From NCBI RefSeq assembly GCF_018390605.1, contig NZ_JAHBGD010000005.1, forward strand, positions 744,001 to 808,000: 64,000 bases of DNA, in the 5' to 3' direction. The translations under genes were made by a program, and so were the position numbers. This DNA is from Ancylobacter defluvii. GTDB lineage: Bacteria > Pseudomonadota > Alphaproteobacteria > Rhizobiales > Xanthobacteraceae. This document shows, piece by piece, positions 54,802 to 63,429 of this stretch (positions are counted from its first letter, which is position 1; every line of letters begins with the position of its first letter). The notes beneath the pieces were generated by a model, which was not told the origin of the DNA, searched no databases, and saw nothing but the letters and a program-made list of their open reading frames with translations.

Positions 54802-55910
54802 GGTTCCGCCGCCGGATCGTCGGCGAGGGGATCGTAGGCCAGGGGATCGTAGGCATGAACCTCGCCGCAATAGTCGGTCACCTGCCAGCCCTCGGGCGCC
54901 GGCTCGATATAGCCGGGACCGATCGGCACCTTGCCGTGGCCGCCGGGTATGTCGAGCACATAAGTCGGCAGTGCGAGGCCGGAGACCCGCCCGCGCAGCG
55001 CCCGCATCAGCTCCTGCCCGCGCTCTACGGGCAGGCGGAAATGCGCGGTGCCGGGCGCGAGGTCGGGATGATGCAGGTAATACGGCTTCACCCGCGCCTC
55101 CACCAAAGCGCGGAACAGGCCGGCGAGCGTCTCGGCATCGTCGTTCACCCCGGCCAGCAGCACGGTCTGGCCGACCAGCGCGATGCCGGCATCGGCAAGG
55201 CGGGCCAGCGCCGCACGCACCTCGCCGTCGAGTTCGCGGGCGTGGTTGGCATGCACGGCGACATAGGTGGTGAGGCCCGGCGACCGCAGCGCTTCGGTCA
55301 GGGCGGCGGTGACGCGCTCCGGCGCCGCCACCGGCACGCGGGTGTGGAAGCGCACGATCTTCACATGCGGGATGGCTTCGAGCCGCGCCATCAGCTCCTT
55401 GAGCCGTCGCGCCGAGGCCATGAAGGGATCGCCGCCGGTGACCACCACCTCCCAGATCTCGGGATGGCCGGCGACATAGGCGAGCGCGCCGTCGAGCGCC
55501 TCCTCCGACAGGCTGGTCTCGGCACCGGGACCGACCATCTCGCGGCGGAAGCAGAAGCGGCAATAGACGGCGCAGACGCCGACCAGCTTCAACAGCACCC
55601 GGTCGGGATAGCGATGCACGATGCCCGGCACCGGGCTGTGGGCGTCATCGCCAATGGGGTCGGCGAGTTCCTGCGGCCGCTCGTCGAGTTCGCGCGCATC
55701 GGGCAGGAACTGGCGGGCGATGGGATCTTCCGCCACGCCCGGCGCCATCTTTGCCGCCAGCGAGGCGGTGACCGCCACCGCATAGCGCGCGCCAACCGCC
55801 TCCAGCGCCGCGTCGTGCGGCAGCAGGCCGGCCTCAGCGAGAGCGGCGGCGCTGCGCAGCGTGCGCGGCAGGCGGGTGAGGGGCGTGGCGGCGGATGGGC
55901 TCGGCTTCAT
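54798..55910 (-). CDS. Radical-SAM lysine 2,3-aminomutase-like protein (EpmB/KamA family)
   Basis: A 370-residue radical-SAM enzyme. The iron-sulfur motif CxxxCxxC is C113, C117, C120 in VCAVYCRFCFRREM, followed by VVTGGDPFMASARRL and the PLP lysine region in the C-terminal third (KVPIGPGYIEP). The short form without KamA's N- and C-terminal extensions fits EpmB, which converts a lysine to beta-lysine for elongation factor P; neither efp nor epmA is nearby. The C-terminus carries a YDPLA tandem repeat. ATG 55910 is preferred. Confidence 0.88.
   Translation of the reverse strand: MKPSPSAATPLTRLPRTLRSAAALAEAGLLPHDAALEAVGARYAVAVTASLAAKMAPGVAEDPIARQFLPDARELDERPQELADPIGDDAHSPVPGIVHRYPDRVLLKLVGVCAVYCRFCFRREMVGPGAETSLSEEALDGALAYVAGHPEIWEVVVTGGDPFMASARRLKELMARLEAIPHVKIVRFHTRVPVAAPERVTAALTEALRSPGLTTYVAVHANHARELDGEVRAALARLADAGIALVGQTVLLAGVNDDAETLAGLFRALVEARVKPYYLHHPDLAPGTAHFRLPVERGQELMRALRGRVSGLALPTYVLDIPGGHGKVPIGPGYIEPAPEGWQVTDYCGEVHAYDPLAYDPLADDPAAEP
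54826..54855. repeat. Two-copy 15-base tandem repeat at the 3' end of the aminomutase-like gene
   Basis: AGGGGATCGTAGGCC at 54826-54840 and the same with one final change at 54841-54855; a degenerate third copy lies just before. It encodes AYDPL-AYDPL near the protein C-terminus, probably by slippage. Confidence 0.75.
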
Positions 55911-56012
55911 GCGGGACCTTGTGACCGTTTCCACCTTTATCGGCAAGGCGGGTTGTGCTGCATTGCGTTATGGTCGTTCACATATAGAGCCCGACAACCA
56001 AGGGAGACCGTC

Positions 56013-56360
56013 ATGGCCGGCACGGTAGCTGGCGCGCCCGCGGGGCGCGAGGACGACGTACTGGAAGCCGCGGCCCGCTGGCGCCGCGAGGGCCGCGGCG
56101 TCGCGTTGGCGACGGTGGTGGAGACCTGGGGCTCGGCGCCGCGCCCGGTCGGCAGCCATCTGGTCATCGACGAGGCCGGCAGCTTCCTCGGCTCGGTGTC
56201 CGGCGGCTGCGTCGAGGGCGCGGTGGTGGCGGAGGCGGCCGAGGTGATCGCCGATGGCGCCCCGCGCCTGCTGGAATTCGGCGTCGCCGACGCCACGGCC
56301 TGGCAGGTCGGTCTTTCCTGCGGTGGGCGCATCGCCGTCTATGTCGAGAAGCTGAACTGA
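56013..56360 (+). CDS. XdhC-family protein, N-terminal (CoxI) half as a separate gene
   Basis: A 115-residue protein matching the first domain of XdhC/CoxI chaperones: WRREGRGVALATVVETWGSAPRPVGSHLVI (in part: ATVVETWGSAPRPVGS), GSFLGSVSGGCVEGAVV with the conserved cysteine, and LSCGGRIAVYVEKL with the second cysteine. XdhC binds and sulfurates molybdenum cofactor and hands it to xanthine-oxidase-family enzymes. AGGGAGA precedes ATG 56013. Its stop and the ATG of the Rossmann half share a base. Confidence 0.92.
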   Translation: MAGTVAGAPAGREDDVLEAAARWRREGRGVALATVVETWGSAPRPVGSHLVIDEAGSFLGSVSGGCVEGAVVAEAAEVIADGAPRLLEFGVADATAWQVGLSCGGRIAVYVEKLN

Positions 56361-57088
56361 TGGACCTCTCGCTGCTTGAGGAGCTGAACGCCGAGCGTGC
56401 CGCGCGCCGCGCCGCCGTCGTGGTCACCGAGCTGGGGAGCGGCCGGCAGCGCCTGGTCAAGGCGGCGGCGGTCGAGGCCGACCCGCTGGCGCCGCAGCTC
56501 GCCGAGGCGCTCCGCACCGGCAGGAGCGGCATGCTGACGCTCGGCAATGAGCGGCTGTTCCTCGCCGTCGAGGTGCCAGCGCCGCGCCTGGTCATCACCG
56601 GCGCGGTGCATATCGCCCAGGCGCTGGCGCCGATGGCGCGCCTCGCCGGGCTCGACGTGACCATCGTCGACCCGCGCACCGCCTTCGCGACGCCGGAGCG
56701 CTTCCCGCATGTCGAGGTGCACGCCGAATGGCCGGACGTGGTGCTGCCCCGGCTCGGCATCGATGCCTTCACCGCGGTGGCGGCGCTGACCCACGATCCC
56801 AAGATCGACGACCCGGCTCTGATCGAGGCGCTGGCGCGCGACTGCTTCTATATCGGTGCGCTCGGCTCGCGCCGCACCCATGCGACGCGGCTCGACCGGC
56901 TGGCGGAAAAGGGCGTGCCGCGCGAGACGCTCGCCCGCATCCACGCCCCGATCGGGCTCGACATCGGCGCGGCAAGTCCGGCGGAAATCGCGGTCTCCAT
57001 CGTCGCCGAGATCGTCGGCGAGCTGCGCCGTCGGCCGGCGGCGGACAAACGGGCAAGCGAGCCGGCGGCGAGCGGGCAGGCGGCATGA
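56360..57088 (+). CDS. XdhC-family protein, Rossmann (C-terminal) half as a separate gene
   Basis: A 242-residue protein with the C-terminal Rossmann domain of XdhC: RLVITGAVHIAQALAPMARLAGLDVTIVDPR (in part), TAFATPERFP, and FYIGALGSRRTHATRLDRL. The dinucleotide glycine motif is altered (GAVHIA in place of GAGHVA). The first 85 residues are a small extra domain. It works with the preceding half-gene; coupled by overlap at 56360. Its stop overlaps the next ATG by four bases. Confidence 0.92.
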   Translation: MDLSLLEELNAERAARRAAVVVTELGSGRQRLVKAAAVEADPLAPQLAEALRTGRSGMLTLGNERLFLAVEVPAPRLVITGAVHIAQALAPMARLAGLDVTIVDPRTAFATPERFPHVEVHAEWPDVVLPRLGIDAFTAVAALTHDPKIDDPALIEALARDCFYIGALGSRRTHATRLDRLAEKGVPRETLARIHAPIGLDIGAASPAEIAVSIVAEIVGELRRRPAADKRASEPAASGQAA

Positions 57089-58761
57089 AATTCGACCGCG
57101 TGCCGCTGGGCGAGGCCGAAGGGGCGGTAAACGTCCATTCGCTGAGGCTGCCGGGCCTTGAACTGCGCAAGGGCACCCGGCTCGATGCCGGTACGCTCGG
57201 CACCCTGGCCGGTCACGGCCTTGCCGATATCGTGGTGGTGCAGGCCGAGGCCGACGACGTCGCCGAGGATATGGCGGCGGCGCGGGTGGCGGCGGCGGTC
57301 ACCGGCGCCGAGGCGGAGCCCGATTCCGCCTTCACCGGCCGCGCCAATATCCGTGCCCGCTGCGCCGGGCTGGTGCGGGTGGACCGCGCCGGCGTCGATG
57401 CGCTCAACGCCGTCGACGAGGCGGTGACGCTGGCGACGCTGCCGGAATTCCGGCCGGTGCAGGCCGGCGAAATGATCGCCACCGTCAAGATCATCCCCTT
57501 CGCGGTGGCGGGCTCGGTGATGGCGGCGGTGGAGACGGTGCTGGCCGGGCGGCCGCCGCTGGTCGAGGTGGTGCCGTTCCGGCTCGCGCGCGTCGCGGTG
57601 ATCTCGACGCTGCTGCCGGGGCTGGCGGAGAAGGTGATCGCCAAGACGCTGCGGGTGACCGCGGCAAGGCTGGCCGCCGCCGGCGCCGTCATCGGCCATG
57701 AGGAGCGGGTACCGCACACCACGGAGGGCGTGCGGCACGGACTGGAGCGTGCGCAGGCGGCCGGTGCCGAGCTGGCCATCGTGTTCGGAGCCTCGGCGAT
57801 CGCCGATCGCCGAGATGTCATTCCCGCCGGGCTGGAAGCCGCCGGAGGCGTCATCGAGCACTTGGGAATGCCGGTCGATCCGGGTAATCTGCTGCTCACC
57901 GGCCGGCTGGGTGCGCTGCCGGTGCTCGGCGCGCCGGGATGCGCCCGCAGCCCGAAGGAAAACGGCTTCGACTGGGTGCTGAACCGGCTGCTCGCCGGCC
58001 TCCCGGTTTCGCGGGCCGATATCGTCTCGATGGGTGTAGGAGGTCTTCTGATGGAAATCCCGTCCCGCCCGCAGCCGCGCGAAGGCGCGGCCCCGCACGC
58101 CGGCGGCCCGACCGCCGCCATCGTGCTCGCCGCCGGCCGCGGCACCCGCATGCCGGAGACCTACAAGCTCACCGCCCCGCTCGACGGCGAGCCGATGGTG
58201 CGCCGCGTGGTGCTCTCGGCGCTCGCCTCGCATGCGCGGCCAGTGATCGTCGTCACCGGCCATGACGCCGCCAAGCTGCGCGCGGCGCTCGTCGGGCTGC
58301 CGGTGCACCTCATCCACAATCCCGATTATGCCGAGGGCCTGTCGAGCTCGATCCGCGTCGGCCTCGGCGCGGTGCCGCCGGAAGCGCCGGCCGCCGCCGT
58401 GATGCTCGGCGACATGCCGAAGGTGCATGCCGGCCTGATCGACCGGTTGATCGCCGCGCTCGACTCGACGCCCGGCGCCATCGCGGCGGCGCCGTCGCGC
58501 GAGGGGCGGCGCGGCAATCCGGTGGTCTGGGCACGGCGGGTGTTCCCGGCGCTGGCGGCGCTCACCGGCGATGTCGGCGCGCGGCATCTCCTCGCCGAGA
58601 ATGCCGAGGCGGTGGCCGATGTCGAGGTCAGCGACGACGCGGCCTTCGTCGATGTCGACACGCTGGAGGAGCTTCAGGCGCTGGAGCTGCACCACATCGC
58701 CGAGACCGCCCATGTCGATGCCCGCCCGGCGCTGGACGGCATGCAGGCCGAGGACGCCTGA
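57085..58761 (+). CDS. Molybdopterin-binding / MobA-like nucleotidyltransferase fusion
   Basis: A 558-residue fusion. Residues 1 to about 330 are a molybdopterin-binding domain (MoeA/MogA-like; LRLPGLELRKGTRLDAGTLG, GSVMAAVETVLAGRPPLVEV, and the late LPVLGAPGCARSPKENGFDW). Residues from about 344 are a MobA/MocA-type nucleotidyltransferase with AAIVLAAGRGTRMPETYKL, the P-loop-like LAAGxGxRM, and VMLGDMPKVHAGLIDRL. It probably cytidylylates molybdenum cofactor for xanthine-oxidase-type enzymes, with the XdhC halves as partners. Coupled to the preceding gene. No molybdoenzyme lies in the window. Confidence 0.92.
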   Translation: MKFDRVPLGEAEGAVNVHSLRLPGLELRKGTRLDAGTLGTLAGHGLADIVVVQAEADDVAEDMAAARVAAAVTGAEAEPDSAFTGRANIRARCAGLVRVDRAGVDALNAVDEAVTLATLPEFRPVQAGEMIATVKIIPFAVAGSVMAAVETVLAGRPPLVEVVPFRLARVAVISTLLPGLAEKVIAKTLRVTAARLAAAGAVIGHEERVPHTTEGVRHGLERAQAAGAELAIVFGASAIADRRDVIPAGLEAAGGVIEHLGMPVDPGNLLLTGRLGALPVLGAPGCARSPKENGFDWVLNRLLAGLPVSRADIVSMGVGGLLMEIPSRPQPREGAAPHAGGPTAAIVLAAGRGTRMPETYKLTAPLDGEPMVRRVVLSALASHARPVIVVTGHDAAKLRAALVGLPVHLIHNPDYAEGLSSSIRVGLGAVPPEAPAAAVMLGDMPKVHAGLIDRLIAALDSTPGAIAAAPSREGRRGNPVVWARRVFPALAALTGDVGARHLLAENAEAVADVEVSDDAAFVDVDTLEELQALELHHIAETAHVDARPALDGMQAEDA

Positions 58762-58839
58762 GGCCGGAGCTTGTCGCGCGAGGCATGGTGCCGGTTCGCG
58801 TCAGGAAGAGGCGCGAGGTCGGGTGCCGGAACGGTTTGC

Positions 58840-59586
58840 CTAGAACGGCGTGTAGAAGGACAGCGAGCCATAGGCGCCGTCCGGGCTGTCGCTGCTCCAG
58901 CGCCAGCCGCCGGCGACGCGCCATTGCCGGCCGGGCAGGGGATTGGCGAGGTAGAGCCCGACGCCGGCGGTGTTGGAGAACCAGTCGGCATACCCCATCG
59001 CCTCGGTGCCGAGTTCCACCTGATCGGTGATCTTGCGGCCGAAAGCCGCCCGCAGCGACGCCGTCTCGTCCGCCGTGGACGCGCCGGCCGCCGCGCTCGC
59101 CACCCAGTCCGGCGCCGGGCGGTGAAACCATTCCACCACGCCCTTTACGCCGACATGGCTGCCCTGGTCGCGGTTCGACGGATCGGGGCGGTCGAGGGTG
59201 TCCTGGCGCAGGTTCACCCCGCCATAGACCGCCAGCGCATGGCCGCCGGCGAGGAACTGCCAGCCGGCCAGCACCTCGCCCTCCGCCTTGGAGGCATTGT
59301 TCCAGCCGCCGGGCACCGCATCGGTGCGGTAGGAATAGCGGCCGCCGCCACCCTGGGCCCGCAGGCGGAAGCCCTCCTCATGCATGGCACCGAAGGGCGA
59401 CCAGGCCGCGCCGGCCCAGCCATAGGAGGTGTCGCGGGCGACATCGACGCCGGAATAGAAATAGGAGCGGTCGGCAAACGGGTTTTGCCGCGCCGGTTCC
59501 TCGGCGCCGGCAGCGCCGGGTCCCGCGACGGCAAGCAAAAACCGCAGCGCCAGACGGTCGATGCCCGCCATGCCGATCCATTCCAA
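58840..59586 (-). CDS. bcsS: Cellulose biosynthesis protein BcsS (outer-membrane type)
   Basis: A 248-residue outer-membrane-like protein of the BcsS group. After a signal peptide of about 28 residues (LALRFLLAVAGPGAAGA), the mature part starts FADRSYFYSGVDVARDTSYG, alternates as a beta-barrel, and ends SFYTPF with C-terminal phenylalanine. Motifs such as LRAQGGGGRYSYRTDA and YADWFSNTAGVGLYLANP are typical. BcsS is found with cellulose genes in Hyphomicrobiales; none are adjacent here. ATG 59571 is an alternative start. Confidence 0.8.
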   Translation of the reverse strand: MEWIGMAGIDRLALRFLLAVAGPGAAGAEEPARQNPFADRSYFYSGVDVARDTSYGWAGAAWSPFGAMHEEGFRLRAQGGGGRYSYRTDAVPGGWNNASKAEGEVLAGWQFLAGGHALAVYGGVNLRQDTLDRPDPSNRDQGSHVGVKGVVEWFHRPAPDWVASAAAGASTADETASLRAAFGRKITDQVELGTEAMGYADWFSNTAGVGLYLANPLPGRQWRVAGGWRWSSDSPDGAYGSLSFYTPF

Positions 59587-59708
59587 AAGTTGTGAAAATC
59601 AGTACCTCAGCCAATACGAGCATCGGCCGAAGCGCCTGCCAACGAATCACTGCGCGCATAAGATCGATATACACGCCTGCGTTGTGGGCAATTGGTCGCG
59701 GTATGAAG

Positions 59709-60167
59709 CTACAGCGGCGCAGCCATGAGGTGGGTCACCGGCACCTCGACGCGTTCGCAGACCAGATTGGCGACGATGAGCCGGTGGCAATGCTCGGGAT
59801 GCCGCTCGAAGCAGAGCAGGCAGACCCGCCTGCCGGCCTCGACGAGGCCGATCAATTCGTCGAGCTGCTCCTGTGCGGTCGGCGTCGCCATATGCGCGGC
59901 GAAGATGCGCTGCATGGTAGCATGCTGGCCGCTTCGCGCCGCCTGTCGGCCTTCCGCCGGGGTGCCGAGGCCGCGCAGATGCAGATAGCCGATGCCGCGT
60001 TCCGCCACCCCGGCCGCCAGCAGGGTCTTGGAGAAGCCGGCCCGGCGCGAGGCCGCCACCGCCCGCACATCCACGAGCAGTTCGACGCCGGCCTGCGCCA
60101 GCTCGTCGAGCACCGCCGAGGAGCTGGCCTGCTCGTAACCGATGGTGAACAGCGTGGGATCGGACAT
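59709..60167 (-). CDS. DUF488 domain-containing protein
   Basis: A 152-residue protein. FTIGYEQASSSAVLDELAQ, LLVDVRAVAASRRAGFSK and the cysteine-histidine motif LLCFERHPEHCHRLIVANLV are the DUF488 signature. The family is widespread and of unknown function; the conserved C/H residues suggest metal binding or catalysis. ATG 60167 gives the standard N-terminus. It is divergent from the HerA-like ATPase 196 bases away. Confidence 0.9.
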   Translation of the reverse strand: MSDPTLFTIGYEQASSSAVLDELAQAGVELLVDVRAVAASRRAGFSKTLLAAGVAERGIGYLHLRGLGTPAEGRQAARSGQHATMQRIFAAHMATPTAQEQLDELIGLVEAGRRVCLLCFERHPEHCHRLIVANLVCERVEVPVTHLMAAPL

Positions 60168-60363
60168 GCGGCTACTGTGTCCGAGCCGCGCCGCCTTGTC
60201 GACGTCCGTTGTTAACGCCCGTCGACGCCTCATCGTCCCCCTTGCCGGGAGGCTGCGAATCTGTGGACTTCTACGCCGGTGCCGCTCCCCGCGCGCGCGA
60301 TAGTGCTAGAGCGTGGCGGGGACAGCTGGAGCATCAGGCGATTATCGGGACGCGAAGCAGACC

Positions 60364-61851
60364 ATGACCATCGCCATCGAGCTCGGGGCCAATCCGGCCG
60401 GCCAGCCGGTGCGGCTCGATCTGGAGGAGCTGCTGTCGACCCGCCTGCTGGTGCAGGGCAATTCCGGGTCCGGCAAATCGCATCTGCTGCGCCGCCTCTT
60501 GGAGCAGAGCGCCGGCCATGTGCAGCAGGCGATCATCGATCCGGAAGGCGACTTCGTCGGCCTCGCCGAGCGCTTCGGCCATGTCGTCATCGACGCCGAG
60601 CGCACCCAGAGCGAGCTGGGGCGCATCGCCGCCCGCATCCGCCGGCACCGCGCCTCGGTGGTATTCAATCTCGAAGGGCTGGATGCGGACGCGCAGATGC
60701 GCTCGGCCGCCGCCTTCCTCAACGGGCTGTTCGACATCGAGCGCGACTACTGGTTCCCGATGCTGGTGGTGGTGGACGAGGCGCAGCTCTTCGCCCCCGC
60801 CGGTGCGGCGGAAATCTCCGAGGAGGCGCGCCGGGCATCGCTGATGGCGATGACCAATCTGATGTGCCGCGGCCGCAAGCGCGGGCTGGCCGGCGTCATC
60901 GCCACCCAGCGCCTCGCCAAGCTGGCCAAGAACGTGGCGGCGGAAGCCTCCAACTTCCTGATGGGCCGCACCTTCCTCGATATCGACATGGCGCGCGCCG
61001 CCGATCTGCTCGGCATGGAGAAGCGGCAGGCGGAGAGCTTCCGCGACCTCAACACCGGCTCCTTCGTGGCGCTCGGCCCGGCGCTGTCCCGCCGGCCGCT
61101 GCCGGTGAAGATCGGCTTCGTCGAGACCGGCACCCGCAATGGCCGCCCGGCGCTGATGCCGCTGCCGGACATGGAGTCGGGCGCCATGCAGGGGCTCATC
61201 TTCGAGGATGACGGCCTGCCGATGCCGGCGCCCGCGTCGCGCCCGGCCGCCCCCTCCGCCGACGAGGTGCTGGAGCAGCTGGAGCACGCCGTCGCCCCGG
61301 TCGCGGCCGAGCCGGATGCCGAGGCCGCCGCCGCCATCGAGGCGGAGCGCGAGGCGCTGATCGAGGAAATCGTCCACCAGTTCGTCGCCGATCCCGACGC
61401 GCCGTTCCGCTCGGCGGCGACGCTCTACCCGGATTTCACCGTGCATTGCCGGGTGCGCCGCGTCGGCTCGCGCATGCCCGATCTCGCCGAGTTCACCCGC
61501 CGTCTCGCCATCGCCCGCGCCGGCGTCGAGGGAGCCGGCGGCGAGGGGCGCGACGTCGAGTGGCGCCGCGCGGTCGAGCAGGCGGCCGGCCTGCCGGAGG
61601 AGATGCAGGGCGTGTTTCTGCTCATCGCCCGCGCCGGCATGGAGGGCATGCCCTCGCCGGCCGACGAGGAGCTCGCCCGCGCCTATGGCAGCCGCTCGCC
61701 CTCGCGCGGGCGCTGGCTGCTCACCTATATGGAAGAGCGCGGCCATCTCGTCTGCGAGAACGATTTCCGCGGCCGCCGGGTGGTACGTTTCCCGGCGCTC
61801 GGCTGGAAGACCGCGCCGGGCGACCCCAAAGGCGCCTCGGCGACGGCGTGA
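60364..61851 (+). CDS. HerA-like ATPase (DUF87)
   Basis: A 495-residue P-loop ATPase of the HerA/FtsK group. Walker A GNSGSGKS is at residues 32-39 and Walker B MLVVVDEAQLF at 133-143; the arginine-finger region is around VIATQRLAKLAKNV with the NFLMGRTFLDIDM segment. A flexible A/P/E-rich linker (about 285-330) separates it from a helical C-terminus ending with a winged-helix-like YMEERGHLVCENDFRGRRVV. No NurA nuclease or defence genes are adjacent, so a role in DNA translocation is only family-level inference. ATG 60364 is chosen. Confidence 0.88.
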   Translation: MTIAIELGANPAGQPVRLDLEELLSTRLLVQGNSGSGKSHLLRRLLEQSAGHVQQAIIDPEGDFVGLAERFGHVVIDAERTQSELGRIAARIRRHRASVVFNLEGLDADAQMRSAAAFLNGLFDIERDYWFPMLVVVDEAQLFAPAGAAEISEEARRASLMAMTNLMCRGRKRGLAGVIATQRLAKLAKNVAAEASNFLMGRTFLDIDMARAADLLGMEKRQAESFRDLNTGSFVALGPALSRRPLPVKIGFVETGTRNGRPALMPLPDMESGAMQGLIFEDDGLPMPAPASRPAAPSADEVLEQLEHAVAPVAAEPDAEAAAAIEAEREALIEEIVHQFVADPDAPFRSAATLYPDFTVHCRVRRVGSRMPDLAEFTRRLAIARAGVEGAGGEGRDVEWRRAVEQAAGLPEEMQGVFLLIARAGMEGMPSPADEELARAYGSRSPSRGRWLLTYMEERGHLVCENDFRGRRVVRFPALGWKTAPGDPKGASATA

Positions 61852-61929
61852 GCGGGTGGGGAGGCGGGACCGTCCTGCGTCCCTGGAGGCCCAACTGCAT
61901 CGGGCACTTCAGCGTCCGACCTTTCATTT

Positions 61930-62040
61930 CCTCTCCCCATTGGGGAGAGGTGGCCCGCGAAGCGGGGCGGCGAGGGGAGACGACATCGCCGAGCCGTGGC
62001 GCGCCCTCACCCCATCCCTCTCCCCAGGGGGGAGAGGGTG
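61930..62040. repeat. Rhizobial-type intergenic palindromic repeat (second family)
   Basis: Three stems: CCTCTCCCC/GGGGAGAGG (61930-61938, 61942-61950), CCCGC/GCGGG (61954-61958, 61962-61966) and CCCTCTCCCC/GGGGAGAGGG (62016-62025, 62029-62038), with outer pairing of CGGCGAGGGG to CCTCACCCC. This pattern is well known, from memory, as a dispersed intergenic repeat of Rhizobiales genomes. It lies between convergent genes and probably also ends transcription. Confidence 0.75.
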
Positions 62041-62100
62041 TTTCGCCGCTCTTTCGGCAATCGCCGGCCAGATGTTTGAGGTGCCGGAGTGTTCCGTGCC

Positions 62101-63429
62101 TCACCCCCCATAGAGATAGCTCGGCAGCCAGAGCGCGATGCCGGGGAAGATGTAGAGCAGCGCCATGGCGAACACCACGATGGCGATGAACGGCATCACG
62201 CCGGAGAAGATCTCGTCGATCGACACGTGTTTCGGCGCCACGCCCTTCAGGTAGAACGGCGCCATGGCGACCGGCGGCGACAGGAACGAGGTCTGCAGGT
62301 TCAGCGCCACCAGCACCCCGAAGAAGATCGGGTCGATGCCGAAATGGTCGAGCAGCGGCAGGAAGATCGGCAGGAAGATCACGATGATCTCCGTCCATTC
62401 CAGCGGCCAGCCCAGCACGAAGATGATCGCCTGGGTCAGCAGCAGGAAGCCGATCGGCCCGAGGTCCAGCGACATGATGAACTCTTCCACCACCCGCTGG
62501 CCGCCCAGCAGCGCGAACACCGCCGAGAACACTGCCGAGCCGACGAAAAGCCAGCACACCATCGCCGAGGCGCGGGCGGTGAGGAACACCGAATCCTTCA
62601 GCTTCTGCACGCTGAAGGTGCGGTAGGCCAGCGCCAGCAGCACCGCGCCGGCGGCGCCGACCGCCGCGGCTTCGGAGGGCGTCGCGAGGCCGAGGATGAT
62701 GCAGCCGAGCACGGCGGTGATCAGCATTACCAGCGGCAGGAACGAGGTCAGCAGCGCCCAGATGATGGTCAGCGTCGGAACGTTGCGCTCCGCCATAGGC
62801 AGCTTCGGCGCCAGCGCCGGATTGATCATGGCGCGGATGACGACATAGGTCATGTACATCAGCGCCAGGCCGAGGCCGGGGATGAAGGCGGCGGCGTAGA
62901 GCTTCACCACCGAGACGCCGGCGGTGGCGCCGTAGAGGATCAGCATCACGCTCGGCGGGATCAGGATGCCGAGACAGCCGCCGGCGCAGATGACGCCGGC
63001 AGCGATGCGGGTATCGTAGCCGGCGCGCAGCATGGCGGGGAAGGCGAGCAGCCCCATCAGCGTCACCACGGCGCCGACGATGCCGGTGGCGGTGGCAAAC
63101 AGCGCACAGGTGATCAGCGTCGCCACCGCCAGGGAGCCGGGCAGCCAGGCGGCGGCGAGCTGGATGGAGCGGAACAGCCGGTCGAGGATGTTGGCGCGCT
63201 CGATCACATAGCCCATGAACAGGAACAGTGGGATCGAGATCAGCACGTCGTTCGCCATCACCGAATAGGTGCGCTGCACGAACAGGTTGAAGATGCTGTC
63301 GCCCTGCGTGAAGTAGCCGAAGCCCACCCCCAGCGCCATCAGCGTGAAGGCGATGGGAAAGCCGAGCATCAGGAAGATCAGGAATAGCACCAGCATCAGG
63401 ATGCCGAGGGCGGGCTCCGAGAGAAACAT
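62101..63429 (-). CDS. TRAP transporter large permease (DctM)
   Basis: A 442-residue membrane protein with twelve or more hydrophobic segments, the channel subunit of a TRAP importer for carboxylates or similar acids. Typical stretches are VLFLIFLMLGFPIAFTLMALG, IPLFLFMGYVIERANILDRLF (in part) and CAGGCLGILIPPSVMLILYG with the family PPS motif. It overlaps the small permease by one base (TGATG, start ATG 63429). The periplasmic binding protein is not in the window. Confidence 0.95.
   Translation of the reverse strand: MFLSEPALGILMLVLFLIFLMLGFPIAFTLMALGVGFGYFTQGDSIFNLFVQRTYSVMANDVLISIPLFLFMGYVIERANILDRLFRSIQLAAAWLPGSLAVATLITCALFATATGIVGAVVTLMGLLAFPAMLRAGYDTRIAAGVICAGGCLGILIPPSVMLILYGATAGVSVVKLYAAAFIPGLGLALMYMTYVVIRAMINPALAPKLPMAERNVPTLTIIWALLTSFLPLVMLITAVLGCIILGLATPSEAAAVGAAGAVLLALAYRTFSVQKLKDSVFLTARASAMVCWLFVGSAVFSAVFALLGGQRVVEEFIMSLDLGPIGFLLLTQAIIFVLGWPLEWTEIIVIFLPIFLPLLDHFGIDPIFFGVLVALNLQTSFLSPPVAMAPFYLKGVAPKHVSIDEIFSGVMPFIAIVVFAMALLYIFPGIALWLPSYLYGG

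Noticed and set aside
60364-61851. HerA-like ATPase as part of a phage-defence system
   Set aside because: No nuclease, Sir2, NurA or other defence partner adjoins it, and neighbours are DUF488, BcsS and a TRAP transporter.
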